Shown in pieces: positions 24,759 through 36,100 of a stretch of DNA of 64,000 nt (positions within the stretch are counted from its first letter, which is position 1; every line of letters starts with the position of its first letter). Position numbers and translations under genes: made by a program. Origin of the DNA: Larix kaempferi (taxonomy: Eukaryota > Streptophyta > Pinopsida > Pinales > Pinaceae); the NCBI GenBank assembly GCA_027924585.1, contig BSBM01000436.1:8881001-8945000 (forward strand), written 5' to 3'. The notes beneath the pieces are model-generated. The model was not told where the DNA came from and ran no database searches. It saw nothing but the letters and a program-made list of their open reading frames with translations.

Positions 24759-25622
24759 ATGTCAAATCACACCAAGCTTGAGGATAAGCTTGAAGGAGCC
24801 GATAACTTCTGGGCATGGAAGTATAGAATTTCTCCCATTCTAGAAGAGAATGATTTGGACAAATATGTGAATGAAGAGGTTCCAGAACCAGAGGGAGATG
24901 ATAACAAAGAAATCCACAAGAAGAACATGATCATGGCCAAGAGGATCATTGCTGACTCCATCAAGGACCATCTCATCCATCATGTCTCATCTTTAAAGAC
25001 CCCTAAGAAGATGTGCAATGCTTTAACAAAGTTAAATGAAGGGAAGAACATCAACCGAAAGATGACACTGAGGAACCAACTCAAGAATGTGAAGATTCAA
25101 CACTCAGAAACTATTCAATCTTACTTCACAAGAGTCTCTCAGATCAAGGAACAACTTGAGGCAATTGAAGATAATGTTGAAGAAGGAGAGATTGTGATGA
25201 CTACCTTGAATGGTCTCCCAAGATCATGGGACTCATTCATTCAAGGAATATGCGCTAGAAAGAAACTAATCACGTTCAGCAGAATGCAATGCACCCAAGA
25301 AGAAGCTCGATTAGTAACAAGAGAAGAAAAGATTGGAGCTAATCATGACCAAACTCTAATTGCTCATACTAAGAAGAATCAAAATAAGAGGGAGGATCAC
25401 CAACACAAGAAGTCAAAAAGATCCCATAGGAATCATGGATTTCGAAGAGACCTCTCCAGTATTAGGTGCTTCACATGTGATGAGAAAGGACATTATTCAA
25501 GAAATTGTCCCAGAAACGAAGGATCCTCCAGGAGAATCAACAAGAAGAGGCTTCATGCTCACACCGCTGAAGATGATGAACCGATAAGGAAGAAAACCAG
25601 AGAAGAAAGGGATGATTCTTGA
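24759..25622 (+). CDS. Copia-2 gag (287 codons to a premature TGA)
   Basis: The start MSNHTKLEDKLEGADNF matches the start of Copia-4 gag (MAPSTKLEDKLEGIENF). The UBN2-type copia Gag core runs over residues 10-190. An intact CCHC knuckle CFTCDEKGHYSRNC is near residues 236-249, after a Lys/Arg-rich linker. The TGA at 25620 is in frame with the downstream pol, so Gag and Pol were originally one polyprotein. The leader between the primer site and this ATG is 418 bp. Confidence 0.88.
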   Translation: MSNHTKLEDKLEGADNFWAWKYRISPILEENDLDKYVNEEVPEPEGDDNKEIHKKNMIMAKRIIADSIKDHLIHHVSSLKTPKKMCNALTKLNEGKNINRKMTLRNQLKNVKIQHSETIQSYFTRVSQIKEQLEAIEDNVEEGEIVMTTLNGLPRSWDSFIQGICARKKLITFSRMQCTQEEARLVTREEKIGANHDQTLIAHTKKNQNKREDHQHKKSKRSHRNHGFRRDLSSIRCFTCDEKGHYSRNCPRNEGSSRRINKKRLHAHTAEDDEPIRKKTREERDDS

Positions 25623-26419
25623 AGTGATGAAGAGTATGTTTTCATCTCAACCCTAACAAGTACCATCACCCATGGAAGCAGTGATTGACTTGTGGATAGT
25701 GGAGCATCCAAGCATATGACAAGGTACAAAGAATCTTTTGTCAACTTATCAGAACATGAGTCACCCCACAAGGTGAAACTTGGAGACGACTATCAGTATC
25801 CTATCAAAGGAAGTGGAGAAGCCTCTTACAAACTAGATTCAAGCAAATCAATAAATATGAAGGATGTTCTCTACGTACCAGGTTTGAAGAAAAATCTTCT
25901 CTCCATTTCAGCCTTAGATGCTAAAGGACTTCGAGTTGCATTTGTTGATGGCCAAGTGCTAATGTGGCCAAGAGGAAAGACAATAAATGAAGCAACAGTA
26001 ATTGGAGAGAAAGAGGGAGGCCTGTACAAGTTAAAAGGGCAACCAGAACAACCGTTGGTTCATGACTCCATGGAACCAAGTGAATTATGGCATAGAAGGC
26101 TTGCACATGTACACTATAGAGCACTACCAATTGCAAGCAAAGCAGTATCAAGTCTACCAGAAATTCAAACAAAGTATGAAGGCATTTGCAAGGGATGTGC
26201 ACAAGGGAATAATGTGAAGAAGTCATTTCCTAGCAGTGAAAGCAAGGCAAAAGGAATCTTGGAGATAATTCAATCAAGTGTGTGTGGCCCCATGTCTTCC
26301 AACTCCTTAAGCGGGTATGTATACTATGTTTCTTTCATAGATGACTTTTCTCATAAGACATGGATTTATTTCTTGAAAGGCAAAGATGAAGTGTTTAACA
26401 AATTCAAGGAATTCAAAGC
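25623..26419 (+). pseudogene. Copia-2 pol 5' part: protease, GAG-pre-integrase, integrase start
   Basis: This is in the same frame as gag. A second stop near 25687 sits where relatives have Trp before the protease motif VDSGASKHMT. Next come the linker (YVPGLKKNLLSISALD), the GAG-pre-integrase/HHCC region (ELWHRRLAHVHYRAL and ICKGCAQGN) and the first part of the integrase core. The reading stops at KEFKAVI because LTR-D inserted at 26420. The rest of the integrase, RT, RNase H and 3' LTR of this copy are not in the window. Confidence 0.9.
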
Positions 26420-27754
26420 TGTTATCACATCCATGTTAGCTGGGGCTACCATGATACAGATTGTATGGCCAGAGATATTTTTCCAGATTATTTTTATCCA
26501 GAGCAGAGATGAGCTGAGATTAGAGGGGGCATTATGTATTTTGATGGTCCAGATGCTACTACTGAGCAGTATTACAGAGCCCCTCTTCCTTTCCCACCTT
26601 GCATGACCCCATTGAGAGGGGTAACTTAGCCATATTATGATGAGAGTAGCACAGGTCACAGCTGGTTCACCACTTCTTGCCCACATACAACAGAGATTGG
26701 TCTTCAGATACGCTTGCAGCACCAGGTATATGGTATGGCAAGTATATATTACTTATGGTTATTGTTCATGGTTTTGCTTTGAGGCTCGTTTATTTGTATT
26801 AGTACATTGACTTGACATATAATGGCTGACTTGGTGATCTCGTGTGTTATTTGTGTGATACTTGTGGCCCATGGTGATGTCAGTCCACCCCTTTCGGTAG
26901 AGACTCCTGTCTATGCACACTGGTTCCTGTCCCCTCCTTGGTATGGATTTGGCCATTCGACTTATAGGAAGCTAGCTTTGGTTTCACTTGCCACTTCCAT
27001 CCACTCATCCAACCCATCCATCATTGGTTCTTTCCCCGACTTAGACCAGAATATGTGGCCTTGAGGATCCATTCCCCCAATGGCCCCTGAGTACACTATA
27101 ATTCCATGTTTTTTTTTGTGCCTCGGCTCTTTAGTGTGTGAGATGCATTCTCAAACCTAGGATTCACTTCCTGTCGGTTGCCCCCGGTGTTGTGATGCAA
27201 TATAGGATTGTGTAGCCTCACCGAGTGCTCCCCATTAGTCCTCGAACCATACACACTTGCCACCATTACATTGTAGTATGGGTATCATTGTTCTATCTGA
27301 TATGAAATGTAAATCCAAGAATGTGTTTCTTAACACATGGATCAAAAAGCCTATTGAAATGTAAATCCAAGAATGTGTTTCTTAACACACACGGATCAAA
27401 AACCTATTGAAATGTAAATACAAGAATGTGTTTCTCAACACACACAGATCAAAGGCTAAATGTGAAATGAAATGTAAAGGGCCAAGCAGTATCTAAATGA
27501 CTACTTGGCCACATATGTATTTGAGCATGTAATCGTTATTTCCTCACCAAGTCCTAAGGGACTGGGAGGTGAGATGGAGTAAGGGACAGCTAATTCTAAG
27601 TGTCCCCTAGAGTCTCAAGTTATGGTTTTCCGGGCACCTAGTCTTGGTGGCTCTAGAAAAGATCCTCACGGAGTCTGTTGCAAGCACGGATGTGAGTTGC
27701 AAGGTGTGTGTTAGAGTCTAGTGGTGGTTTCCCTGCACTATACCCATTTGTGAG

Positions 27755-28460
27755 TGTGAAAATCCTCACAGCAGATCTAAGAGATGATGTATACCTCACA
27801 AGAGTAATTATGATTAAGCAGGAAAATAGAAGAAGAGTGAACAATACAATATAATGAGCAACAGAATAATATAGTACAGTAGAAATCAGATAGAAGCAAT
27901 AATACTTCACACACACTAATTAATTAATCACAATATGGACAAATAAATAGTACAATGGTAGAGAGGATTCGAATGCCTAAGGTGACAATTCGAATTAGCC
28001 TCTCAGAGTGATCATAAGATCAATAGAGTGTCATCGGAGCACAACTAGGTGTCCTCATGATCATCAGAGCACAACTGGAAGTCTTCATCATCATCAATGG
28101 AGTCATCAATGCTCAAGTAACTGTCAACCATCAGTCAAACTAAGTCTGCTAGGTGTAACTGACTGTAACTAAGTGTAACTGAGTGTAACTAAGTGGAATT
28201 GACTGTAACTGAGTGTAACTAAGTGACAACTGGACTGGTAGGTGAAGAAGGGCGAGTTGCTCCCTAAAATGAAGGAAGAAGGGCGCATTAAGCAACTGGA
28301 GGGCTAAAACTGAATAGTGAGAAGCTCTTGGGGGCTAGCTAACTAAGGGCTAAGTGCTGGAATGATGACTGGGATGCATGCAAAATGCATGCAAACCCTA
28401 AAGGTGCATGCATGACTGAAAATGTAAATGATCAAAATACTGGTGGGACTAGGATGGAGT
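27755..28460 (-). repeat. TR-GAG 3' LTR, main part
   Basis: These are the first 706 bp of the left LTR. Its last 22 bp lie at 42897-42918, beyond the gypsy insertion. It carries a 10-bp repeat of GTGTAACTGA type (about 28152-28225, roughly 7 copies). The right LTR has about 9 copies, which explains the length difference. Confidence 0.92.
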
Positions 28461-31400
28461 TGTTATCACATATATAGTAGCCGGGCTACCATACATTATT
28501 TTTCTGATGCCAGTGCACTATTCAGCCAGTTCCCTTGCATTTGAGACGCCGAGATGAGCATTTATATGGGATCACTATCAGATTGTGGACAGCAGTTATA
28601 TTCCCCATGCCATGACTGAGTTTCAGGACACTCAGAGAGATGCCCGATATAGCCATTATGCCATTGGTACAGAGCAGACAGTAGTGCCCAGAGTTACAGC
28701 AGCAGTCTCAGAGGACAGATGATGGTACAGGTTGATGAGCTTTCAGGTATATGACTCAGCAGGTATACTATTGTGTTATGGTTAGATTGCTTTTATACTT
28801 ATTCTTATAGCATGTATTAGCACTTAGTGTCATGATCTGGCGATCATATAGATATTTGGACCTGGTTGACCTATTATATATATATTACTGTCCCTACTCA
28901 GACTTAGAAGTTCACTATTCATACTCATTGGTACAAACCCTCCTTAGGGAGAATAGAGGTGATCATTACACCATACTATGGCTTGCTAGTGTTGACTTCA
29001 TCTTTTCATTGTCTTCATCCATCCGTGGCCTACCTTTTAGATTATTACCTTGATTTGCTACTTGACTAGTGACATGGAGGACCTTTCCCCACTGTAGCCT
29101 CTGTACTGGATGAGCTTCCTTGTTTATTGTGTCTCGGCTCTGAGTTGGTGACAAAACTTACCTATGGTGAGTTGGAGTTCCTTGAGAATTCCCCCTAGTC
29201 ACTAAAGTTGTGTTGGCTAAACCTGAAACTTTTAGTGCTGCCATCAATACAAAATCTAAAAAAAAAATCAAATGCTATATCTTGTATATGAAAGAAATGC
29301 CAAATGAAAATGGCCATGAAAAATAAAATGTTATATCTTTTGGAAAAATAAATACCTAGGTAAACAAGCTGTCCATGACACACCTAGAAGTGCTCAGGTA
29401 AACAAGTGCCTTAAAAAACACACCTGCAGCAGAAAGCCTAAAAATAAATGTAAATCTATGCAATGTGTTTGTAAACACACATAGATCAAGGCTATGGAAA
29501 ACTCAGGCCCAAAAAGCAATGGAACTTAAATGTTATATCTAAACAATTGCTGGCCTTGCTTGTATTATGGATTGTGCGCATCTGTGAAGGTGAATAAACC
29601 CTCTTTAAACAACTCATCCATTTGTGAGACACCGCCATTCCCTGTGTTATTGCTCATTCAGTATATACTATGGTGTGTATTCCCTTTCCCTTGCCAAAGT
29701 GTCACAAAGTCAAGATAGTCAAGTCATCCCTTAGCCTAGCCATTTATGTCAGCCCTCACCCTTCACTAGCAAATTGATCACAACTATGAAGTGAGTATGA
29801 TCCTGAAAGTCTAGTCTGAGTAATAATAATAACTAACGACACTATATATTTGGATTTAGATCGCCAGTCATGATTACTCTGTGTTATAGAAGCTATTTGA
29901 ATAAATTGTAAAGCATGTATTAACCTTGACACCTTGCAGCAGCTATTGATGATAGTCTGAGTTGTATTTGGTCTTGGTTAGACCTAGTTTGACCATGGAG
30001 GACCATGGGACATGAGATGTTGGACCTTATGATGATATGGATAGATGATATATGGTCTATGTACACACACAGGGTATGATGATGATTCTGGGGTTACAGC
30101 AGTGTTTGTATATATACAGCGCATTATTATTGGCCCTGTTCCGGTATATTGGATATTTATTTTGATCATGCAGAGACTCATATGGTGTATGAGTACACAT
30201 CTTGGATAGATTTGGACCTTCTGAGTCCAATGGGACAGTTTGTTTTCAGTTCCGGGCACTTACAGTGATGATTTAGCCTCAGTAGGCTGTCCTAGTGCAG
30301 TTTTGGCCTGTTGGAGGCCCTGTCGGAGCAGAGATGACTTTTATCCGGATGACCTAGGGCGCTGATGATGGAGGGGGTGGTCCAGCCACTTGTTTTTACC
30401 ATATTACCCCCCTCCCGGACACATTGGCACCCTCACCTTGACAGCGCCATCACTCCAGGAGGCAGTTTGGGCAGTTTCACGTTTCCCGAGGCACTTCAGG
30501 ATTGGTAGAAATGGCTATTGAGGAAATCGATTTGGGCTACTGAGGCAAAGTTATGGCATGGGATGATCAGTGATGATAGATCGGGACCTTCCACACCTCC
30601 TCCTGCAGTTTCAGCTTCATCGGGGCCCGCATCCATCACTTATGGCACTTTCTGTGGATTTTTTGAGGTCTTTGAGGACCACGACTTCACCTTGGAGATA
30701 CACTACTTCACCTTGGAGGCACGATTTGGTACTTTCATGATTGTTTATTGGTTATTGTGCCATGGGGATTGACCAAGGAGGGATAAAATTACCCCTTGGA
30801 CCCACCATGAGCCTCTTATGATATTTTGTCATCATGATTTGGTGGGATTCCCCTCTCCTAGGGCGACTTTGTCCACTTATGTTATATTTTATGTGTGATC
30901 CATGTATTATGTTGTTGAGCTCATCTCAACCATTGATTAGACATTTGTATCTTTTAATCTTAGCCACTCATTCAAAAAGTGGTTAGGGTTTTGGTGCCTC
31001 TCCTTCCTATTTAAAGGAGAGAGCCTCTCATTGTAAAGGGTTTTTGGCTCTTGGATTATTGGTATAGAAAAATATTCTTGTGGAAATTCTTGTGGTCTCC
31101 TTTGCATCTGGTGTTCTTAGATGGTGATTGGAAAGTCTATTGCAACCTAGCATTTGGAAATTGTGGTAAGATCTATCTTTTTTGGAAATCATTGTTTGTC
31201 TACAGGAGGGCGACTTCAACAAGGGCGATTTTGCAAGGCTTCTTCAAATCGACTTTCTTGGCATTCGCTTGTATCAGGGGGTTATCATTAGTATCATTGT
31301 GATCTATGCTATCTTTCTGTTACTTCTTTTGTGGCATTAGTCTTATCTCTTGATGCATCAAATCTGATATTGTTGACGTTTGTTGTGCAGGAGAGAGGGC

Positions 31401-32963
31401 GCATTGGCTTCTTGGACAAAATCGATTTGCATAGAGACTACCTCAAAGCTTCCAAATTGATCGGGTTTGCATAGATCATCATCATCAAGGCATCTACAAG
31501 GTTATCCAGGTAAGATCCACAGGTTTGTTTCTCTTTCCTTTATCCAATCCATTGACATAATTCATAAATTGTTAAAACCCTAAATACTTCAAAACCCCTA
31601 TTTTACATTTTGTCAGATCTACCAAGATCTAGTGGGTTGTTGGGCATGATATTGAAAACCCACCTCTATAGCATCCACGGCATCCCGGATCTATAGTTTG
31701 GTGTGGATTGGCTCCCGTTTGATCCCTCTCCCAAGCCAACCTAGCTTCTCCCAAGGAAGGCGCACTTCACCATTTGAGCAGGTTGACCTAGATCTAAGCG
31801 ATGGGTGTTTGAGATTTCACTTGATTTGACATCTACACATCAAATAACATACACCCAGGTTGTCCCTTTCTTGAAAATCACCTTGTGGGCCCCATTCCAC
31901 ATTTTAAGGGATTTAATCCCCATTTTGGACCACTTGGAACACTAAAACTCAGATCTACAAAGATCTAACCGGTGGATTGCCACAAAATTATAGATCCATA
32001 TCCCTACTTGACTGATCTACCCGGATCTAAAGTTTGGATGCCATCCGACATGATTTGACCCACCTAAACCCCGATTCAAGCCTCCTTAGGGAAAGTCGCA
32101 CCACCTTGGAGAAGTGAGTTCACTCACTTCGAGGAACTGGGTACTTGAGTTTTTTGCAGATCCGGATTCAGAATAATTCAAAACCTAGGTCTAGACTGTC
32201 ACTTTGTCAAATCTTGCCTTGGGGATTGCATTCCTTGTTTTTAGGGATTGTGGTCCACTTGGGTCAAACCTAGATCTAGACACATTTATCCATCAAGGCC
32301 TATACTGTCCACTTATCTCATGTTGTAGGAGTCCTAAACCATAAAGTCAACCCTACTTTGACTCCACTTCCCAATTCCCAAGGCACTGGTTTATCTCCAA
32401 GTCAACCCACTCTCCTAGATTGTTGGATTGACTTGTGGTTTGACTTTTGCATGGTGAACTATACCTTTGAAGACATCATGGACTAGGGTCAAGATTGTCT
32501 CATGTACTAGTTAGCCCCAGTCTGACCCCTAAACAACCCTGCATTGGACACGGTTCCCAAGGCAGTGGATCTTTTGACATTGACCTAGTACACTAGCCCT
32601 AGATCTCACTTTAAACATTGTAAGTCACTCTCACATCAACTATGAACCAAAGCTACATCTATTGAACCCCTCACTTGACTTGTGACTTCATCCTTAGGTC
32701 TAGGATAAACCATACACCTAACTTCACTTGGAAATACCCTGATTTGGTGTTTTGGTTTTTGATCTCTCCTGTCGGGAGTAGATCGGGTCTCCCCCTTTGT
32801 TGTCTGGGCTAGATAACATAAAGTGAAGGTTGCCTCTACTGGCGTGACAACCATATACACTGGAGGTCGAGGTGATCGTGGTTGCACCTTTCAAGTTGCC
32901 CTTCCCTATTGCCATCCATGACTGGATCCTTCCATAGGGGTAACTACAGTTTAGGTGATAACA
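28461..32963 (+). repeat. Gypsy 5' LTR (4,503 bp)
   Basis: It begins TGTTATCACATATATAG and ends TTAGGTGATAACA. A promoter-like CTATTTAAAGGAGAGAG is at about 31008, with the likely transcript start just after. Downstream, TTTGTTGTGCAGGAGAG near 31380 looks like a splice acceptor in the leader. Short ORFs inside show no family similarity and are duplicated exactly in the 3' LTR. Confidence 0.96.
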
Positions 32964-32966
32964 TTT

Positions 32967-32984
32967 TGGCGCCGTTGCCGGGGA
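32967..32984 (+). other. Gypsy primer binding site (tRNA-Asp)
   Basis: TGGCGCCGTTGCCGGGGA starts 3 nt after the LTR. It is an 18-nt complement to the 3' end of plant tRNA-Asp, the primer typical of the Athila/Tat branch. Confidence 0.92.
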
Positions 32985-33120
32985 GGCAATAGCTTGCCCT
33001 AGTCCTTCCCGCATATACAAACGACACATATCTTGGTAGAAGAGTTAAATCTACCTGGCGACTCCCAATCGTGACTCCGCTGAGGAACGAGCTCATTTAC
33101 ATCCTAAAATACTTAGAACT

Positions 33121-36100
33121 ATGCCTTGTGTCACTATTTCAGAGAACGATATGATTTTGAAAATGATGACCGAGATGAGTGGTTTAATCCGAAACCTTAA
33201 CGGGGTAGTTCTCAGAAAACAAAGAGAAAATATTGAAAAGTATAAACCTTTTGCTAGAACCTTTGAGGGTGTGTACACAAATGAAAATCTCCAAACTAAG
33301 CCCATTTCTGATGGCAGAGTGGTAACTAGGTCCCAGGCAAAGAATAACACGAAAGACATAGATAAGAACAAAATCAGTCCGAAAGAAAATACACTGGACC
33401 AAAGAAATACCACTCGTAGATTCCCCACTCAAACTCCAAACATTCCTCCTAAAGGGATTTTAAAGAAAAATGATCAACCCAAAAGGTTAGCCCCTCAAGT
33501 CACTAAAAAGGTAACAAGTTCAAATCCTGCCAAACCCCATGCTAAGGATCCAGTCCAAAGAAAACAAGAGAACACTCCAACTCCAAGCAAAGAAACATCT
33601 CCTACAACACAAGAAAAACTAAATTCAAACATACTGGCAAAACTCTCAGGATCTTCTGTCATGGTGTCTTTGAAAGAGTTGGTAGTTATTCCTTCGGTTA
33701 GAAAGCAAATAATACATTTACTGGATTTAAAAATGAACGCCAAGGACAAAGAAAAGGCTTGCAACTTAAAGATTGATCTAAGCAATTTCGTATCCAAACC
33801 AAATATCCCTGTGCCCTTAGAAGAACTTTTGAAAATCCCTTCATACTTCAATCAAGCAACTAAATTCTTGGGAATTGAGCCTAAAATCAAGAATCCTGTG
33901 AAACTGACAGTTGAGGATGATCCCCCCATCATGATTCAAAGTGTGATTGATAAAGGTAGGGGTCACCCCCCCTTTTACATTGCTTTAGAGATAAATCAAT
34001 TGGTATTGCACAACTGTATGTTAGACTCAGGAGCAGAAGTAAACATTATGCCTCTCAAGGTCATGGAACAATTGGAGTTAAAACCATCCAGAGAATATAG
34101 AAATGTGTGCGGGATGGATTCCAGGCCTGTTAAGTCAAAGGGTATGATTGAAAACCTCAAAATGAAACTAGCTGCTTACCCTGCAATTGAAATAAGTATG
34201 AATGTCCTAGTTTTAGACATTCCTGACGCATGGGGAATGTTGCTATCAAGGGAATGGGCTGCCAAATTAGGAGGAAGTATCCAAATGGATTTGTCTTACG
34301 CAACCATCCCTATAGGGGAAAAGGCCACTTATAGATTGATGAATGAAAAGCCTATGACGGAACACGTAGAAACACCCGACTACTTGTTTGAGGATGCTAT
34401 GCGTCCCACTGAGGAGGTTGGAAATTATATGGTAATGGCCAACTATTGGGAAGAACCCCGACAGCATCCTTTCCCTCCTAGTCAAGTTTGGAAAATGCAT
34501 TTTGATGGGGCAAAGTCTAGACATGGTGCTGGAGCTGGGATTGTCCTCACATCTCCTTCTGGTGAAGAAAAATTGTTTGCGTACCGTCTGGAATTTGATT
34601 GTACAAACAATGTAGCTGAGTATGAGGCATTGCTTTTAGGTCTAGAAATTTGTCGTGAACAAAAGATCAAATGTCTAAACGTAACCGGAGATTCTGATTT
34701 GATTGTTTCCCAAGTGAAGAACCAGTTTGCAGCCAAGAACAATAGGCTTAGGGATTATCGAAACGCTGTTTGGGACACTATAGAAATGTTTGATGCCTTT
34801 GCAATACGAGCAGTCCCAAGAGAAGAAAACACCCTGGCTGATGCATTATCGGTAATAGCTTGCACCTTTGAAACTCCTGATTATCTTAAAAATAAAGAGT
34901 GTAAGGTTGAAGTAATATTTAGACCTTCCGTTCCTGATAATGAAGATCATTGGCAAGTATTTGATTCTGATGCACAAATCATTGCTTTCTTACAAAACCA
35001 TGAAAGTTTTCAAAATTGCAATGTGAATTTAGAAGACAAGTCAAACGGTTCCTCCATTCAAGATCTTGATATTAGGAAGTTAGCAATACCTCTGGAGAAA
35101 AATTTCAATAGGCATGATGAATACAAGGGTAAGAGAGCTGAACCAGTAGACGAGGTTATAGAGATAAATATTGGAACTTCGGTTTCTCCCAGAATGATCA
35201 GGATAGGAAAAAATGTTTCCCCAGAAGAAAGAAAGGCGATTATAAACCTGATTAGGAAGTATCGAGACATTTTCGCTTGGGCTTATGACAAACTCAGAAC
35301 TTATGACCCTGAAATTATCGAGCATACTATCCCTTTGCATGAAGGCGCTAAACCTTATAGGCAAAAGTTAAGAAATGTCAATCCAAAACTTGCTCCCTTG
35401 ATCAAGAAAGAACTTGAGAAGATGCTAGCAGCCGGAATTATCCAACCCGTTCGACACACTACTTGGGTTTCTAACCCAGTTATTGTAAGAAAGAAAAGTG
35501 GTGAAATCAGGATATGCATTGATTTCAGAAACCTAAACCAAGCATCCCTCAAGGACAATTACCCTTTGCCAAATATGGAAAATCTGTTGCAAAGTGTTAC
35601 TGGGGCAGGCATGTTGTCAATGTTGGATGGTTTTTCGGGATATAATCAGGTACGTATTAGAAAGGAAGACAGAAATAAAACAACATTTACTACTCCATGG
35701 GGAACTTTCCAATATATAAGAATGCCATTCGGATTATTAAATGCCGGTTCCACTTTTCAAAGAGCTATGGATCAAGCATTTAGTGATTTGATTGGGAAAA
35801 TCATTGCCATCTATCAGGATGACCTAACAGTGTTTTCAAAGGAACGAGGAGACCATATTGAACATTTAAGAAGAGTTTTTGAACGTTGTAGAAAATTTGG
35901 TATATCATTAAATCCCAAGAAATCGACTTTTGGAGTAGATGAAGGCAAGCTCTTAGGACACATTGTATCAAAAGAAGGTATCAGAATCGACCCAGAACGT
36001 GTCCAAGCCATCAACGCTATTGCAGCACCCCACAATGTGGCCACCTTGCAATCTTTCTTTGGCAAAATAAACTTCGTTCGAAGATTCATCCCAAACCTAG

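Noticed and set aside
28152-28225. CRISPR-like array
   Set aside because: The 10-bp units are directly adjacent without spacers, in an LTR of a plant element.
28832-29053. Small ORFs inside the gypsy LTRs, repeated at 38765-38986
   Set aside because: They are duplicated only because the LTRs are duplicated. No domain, and no related LTR keeps them open.
33121-33960. Residues 1-280 of the gypsy ORF as a normal Gag
   Set aside because: No zinc knuckle and no Gag core motif seen. A diverged Gag cannot be fully excluded without a structure-based search.
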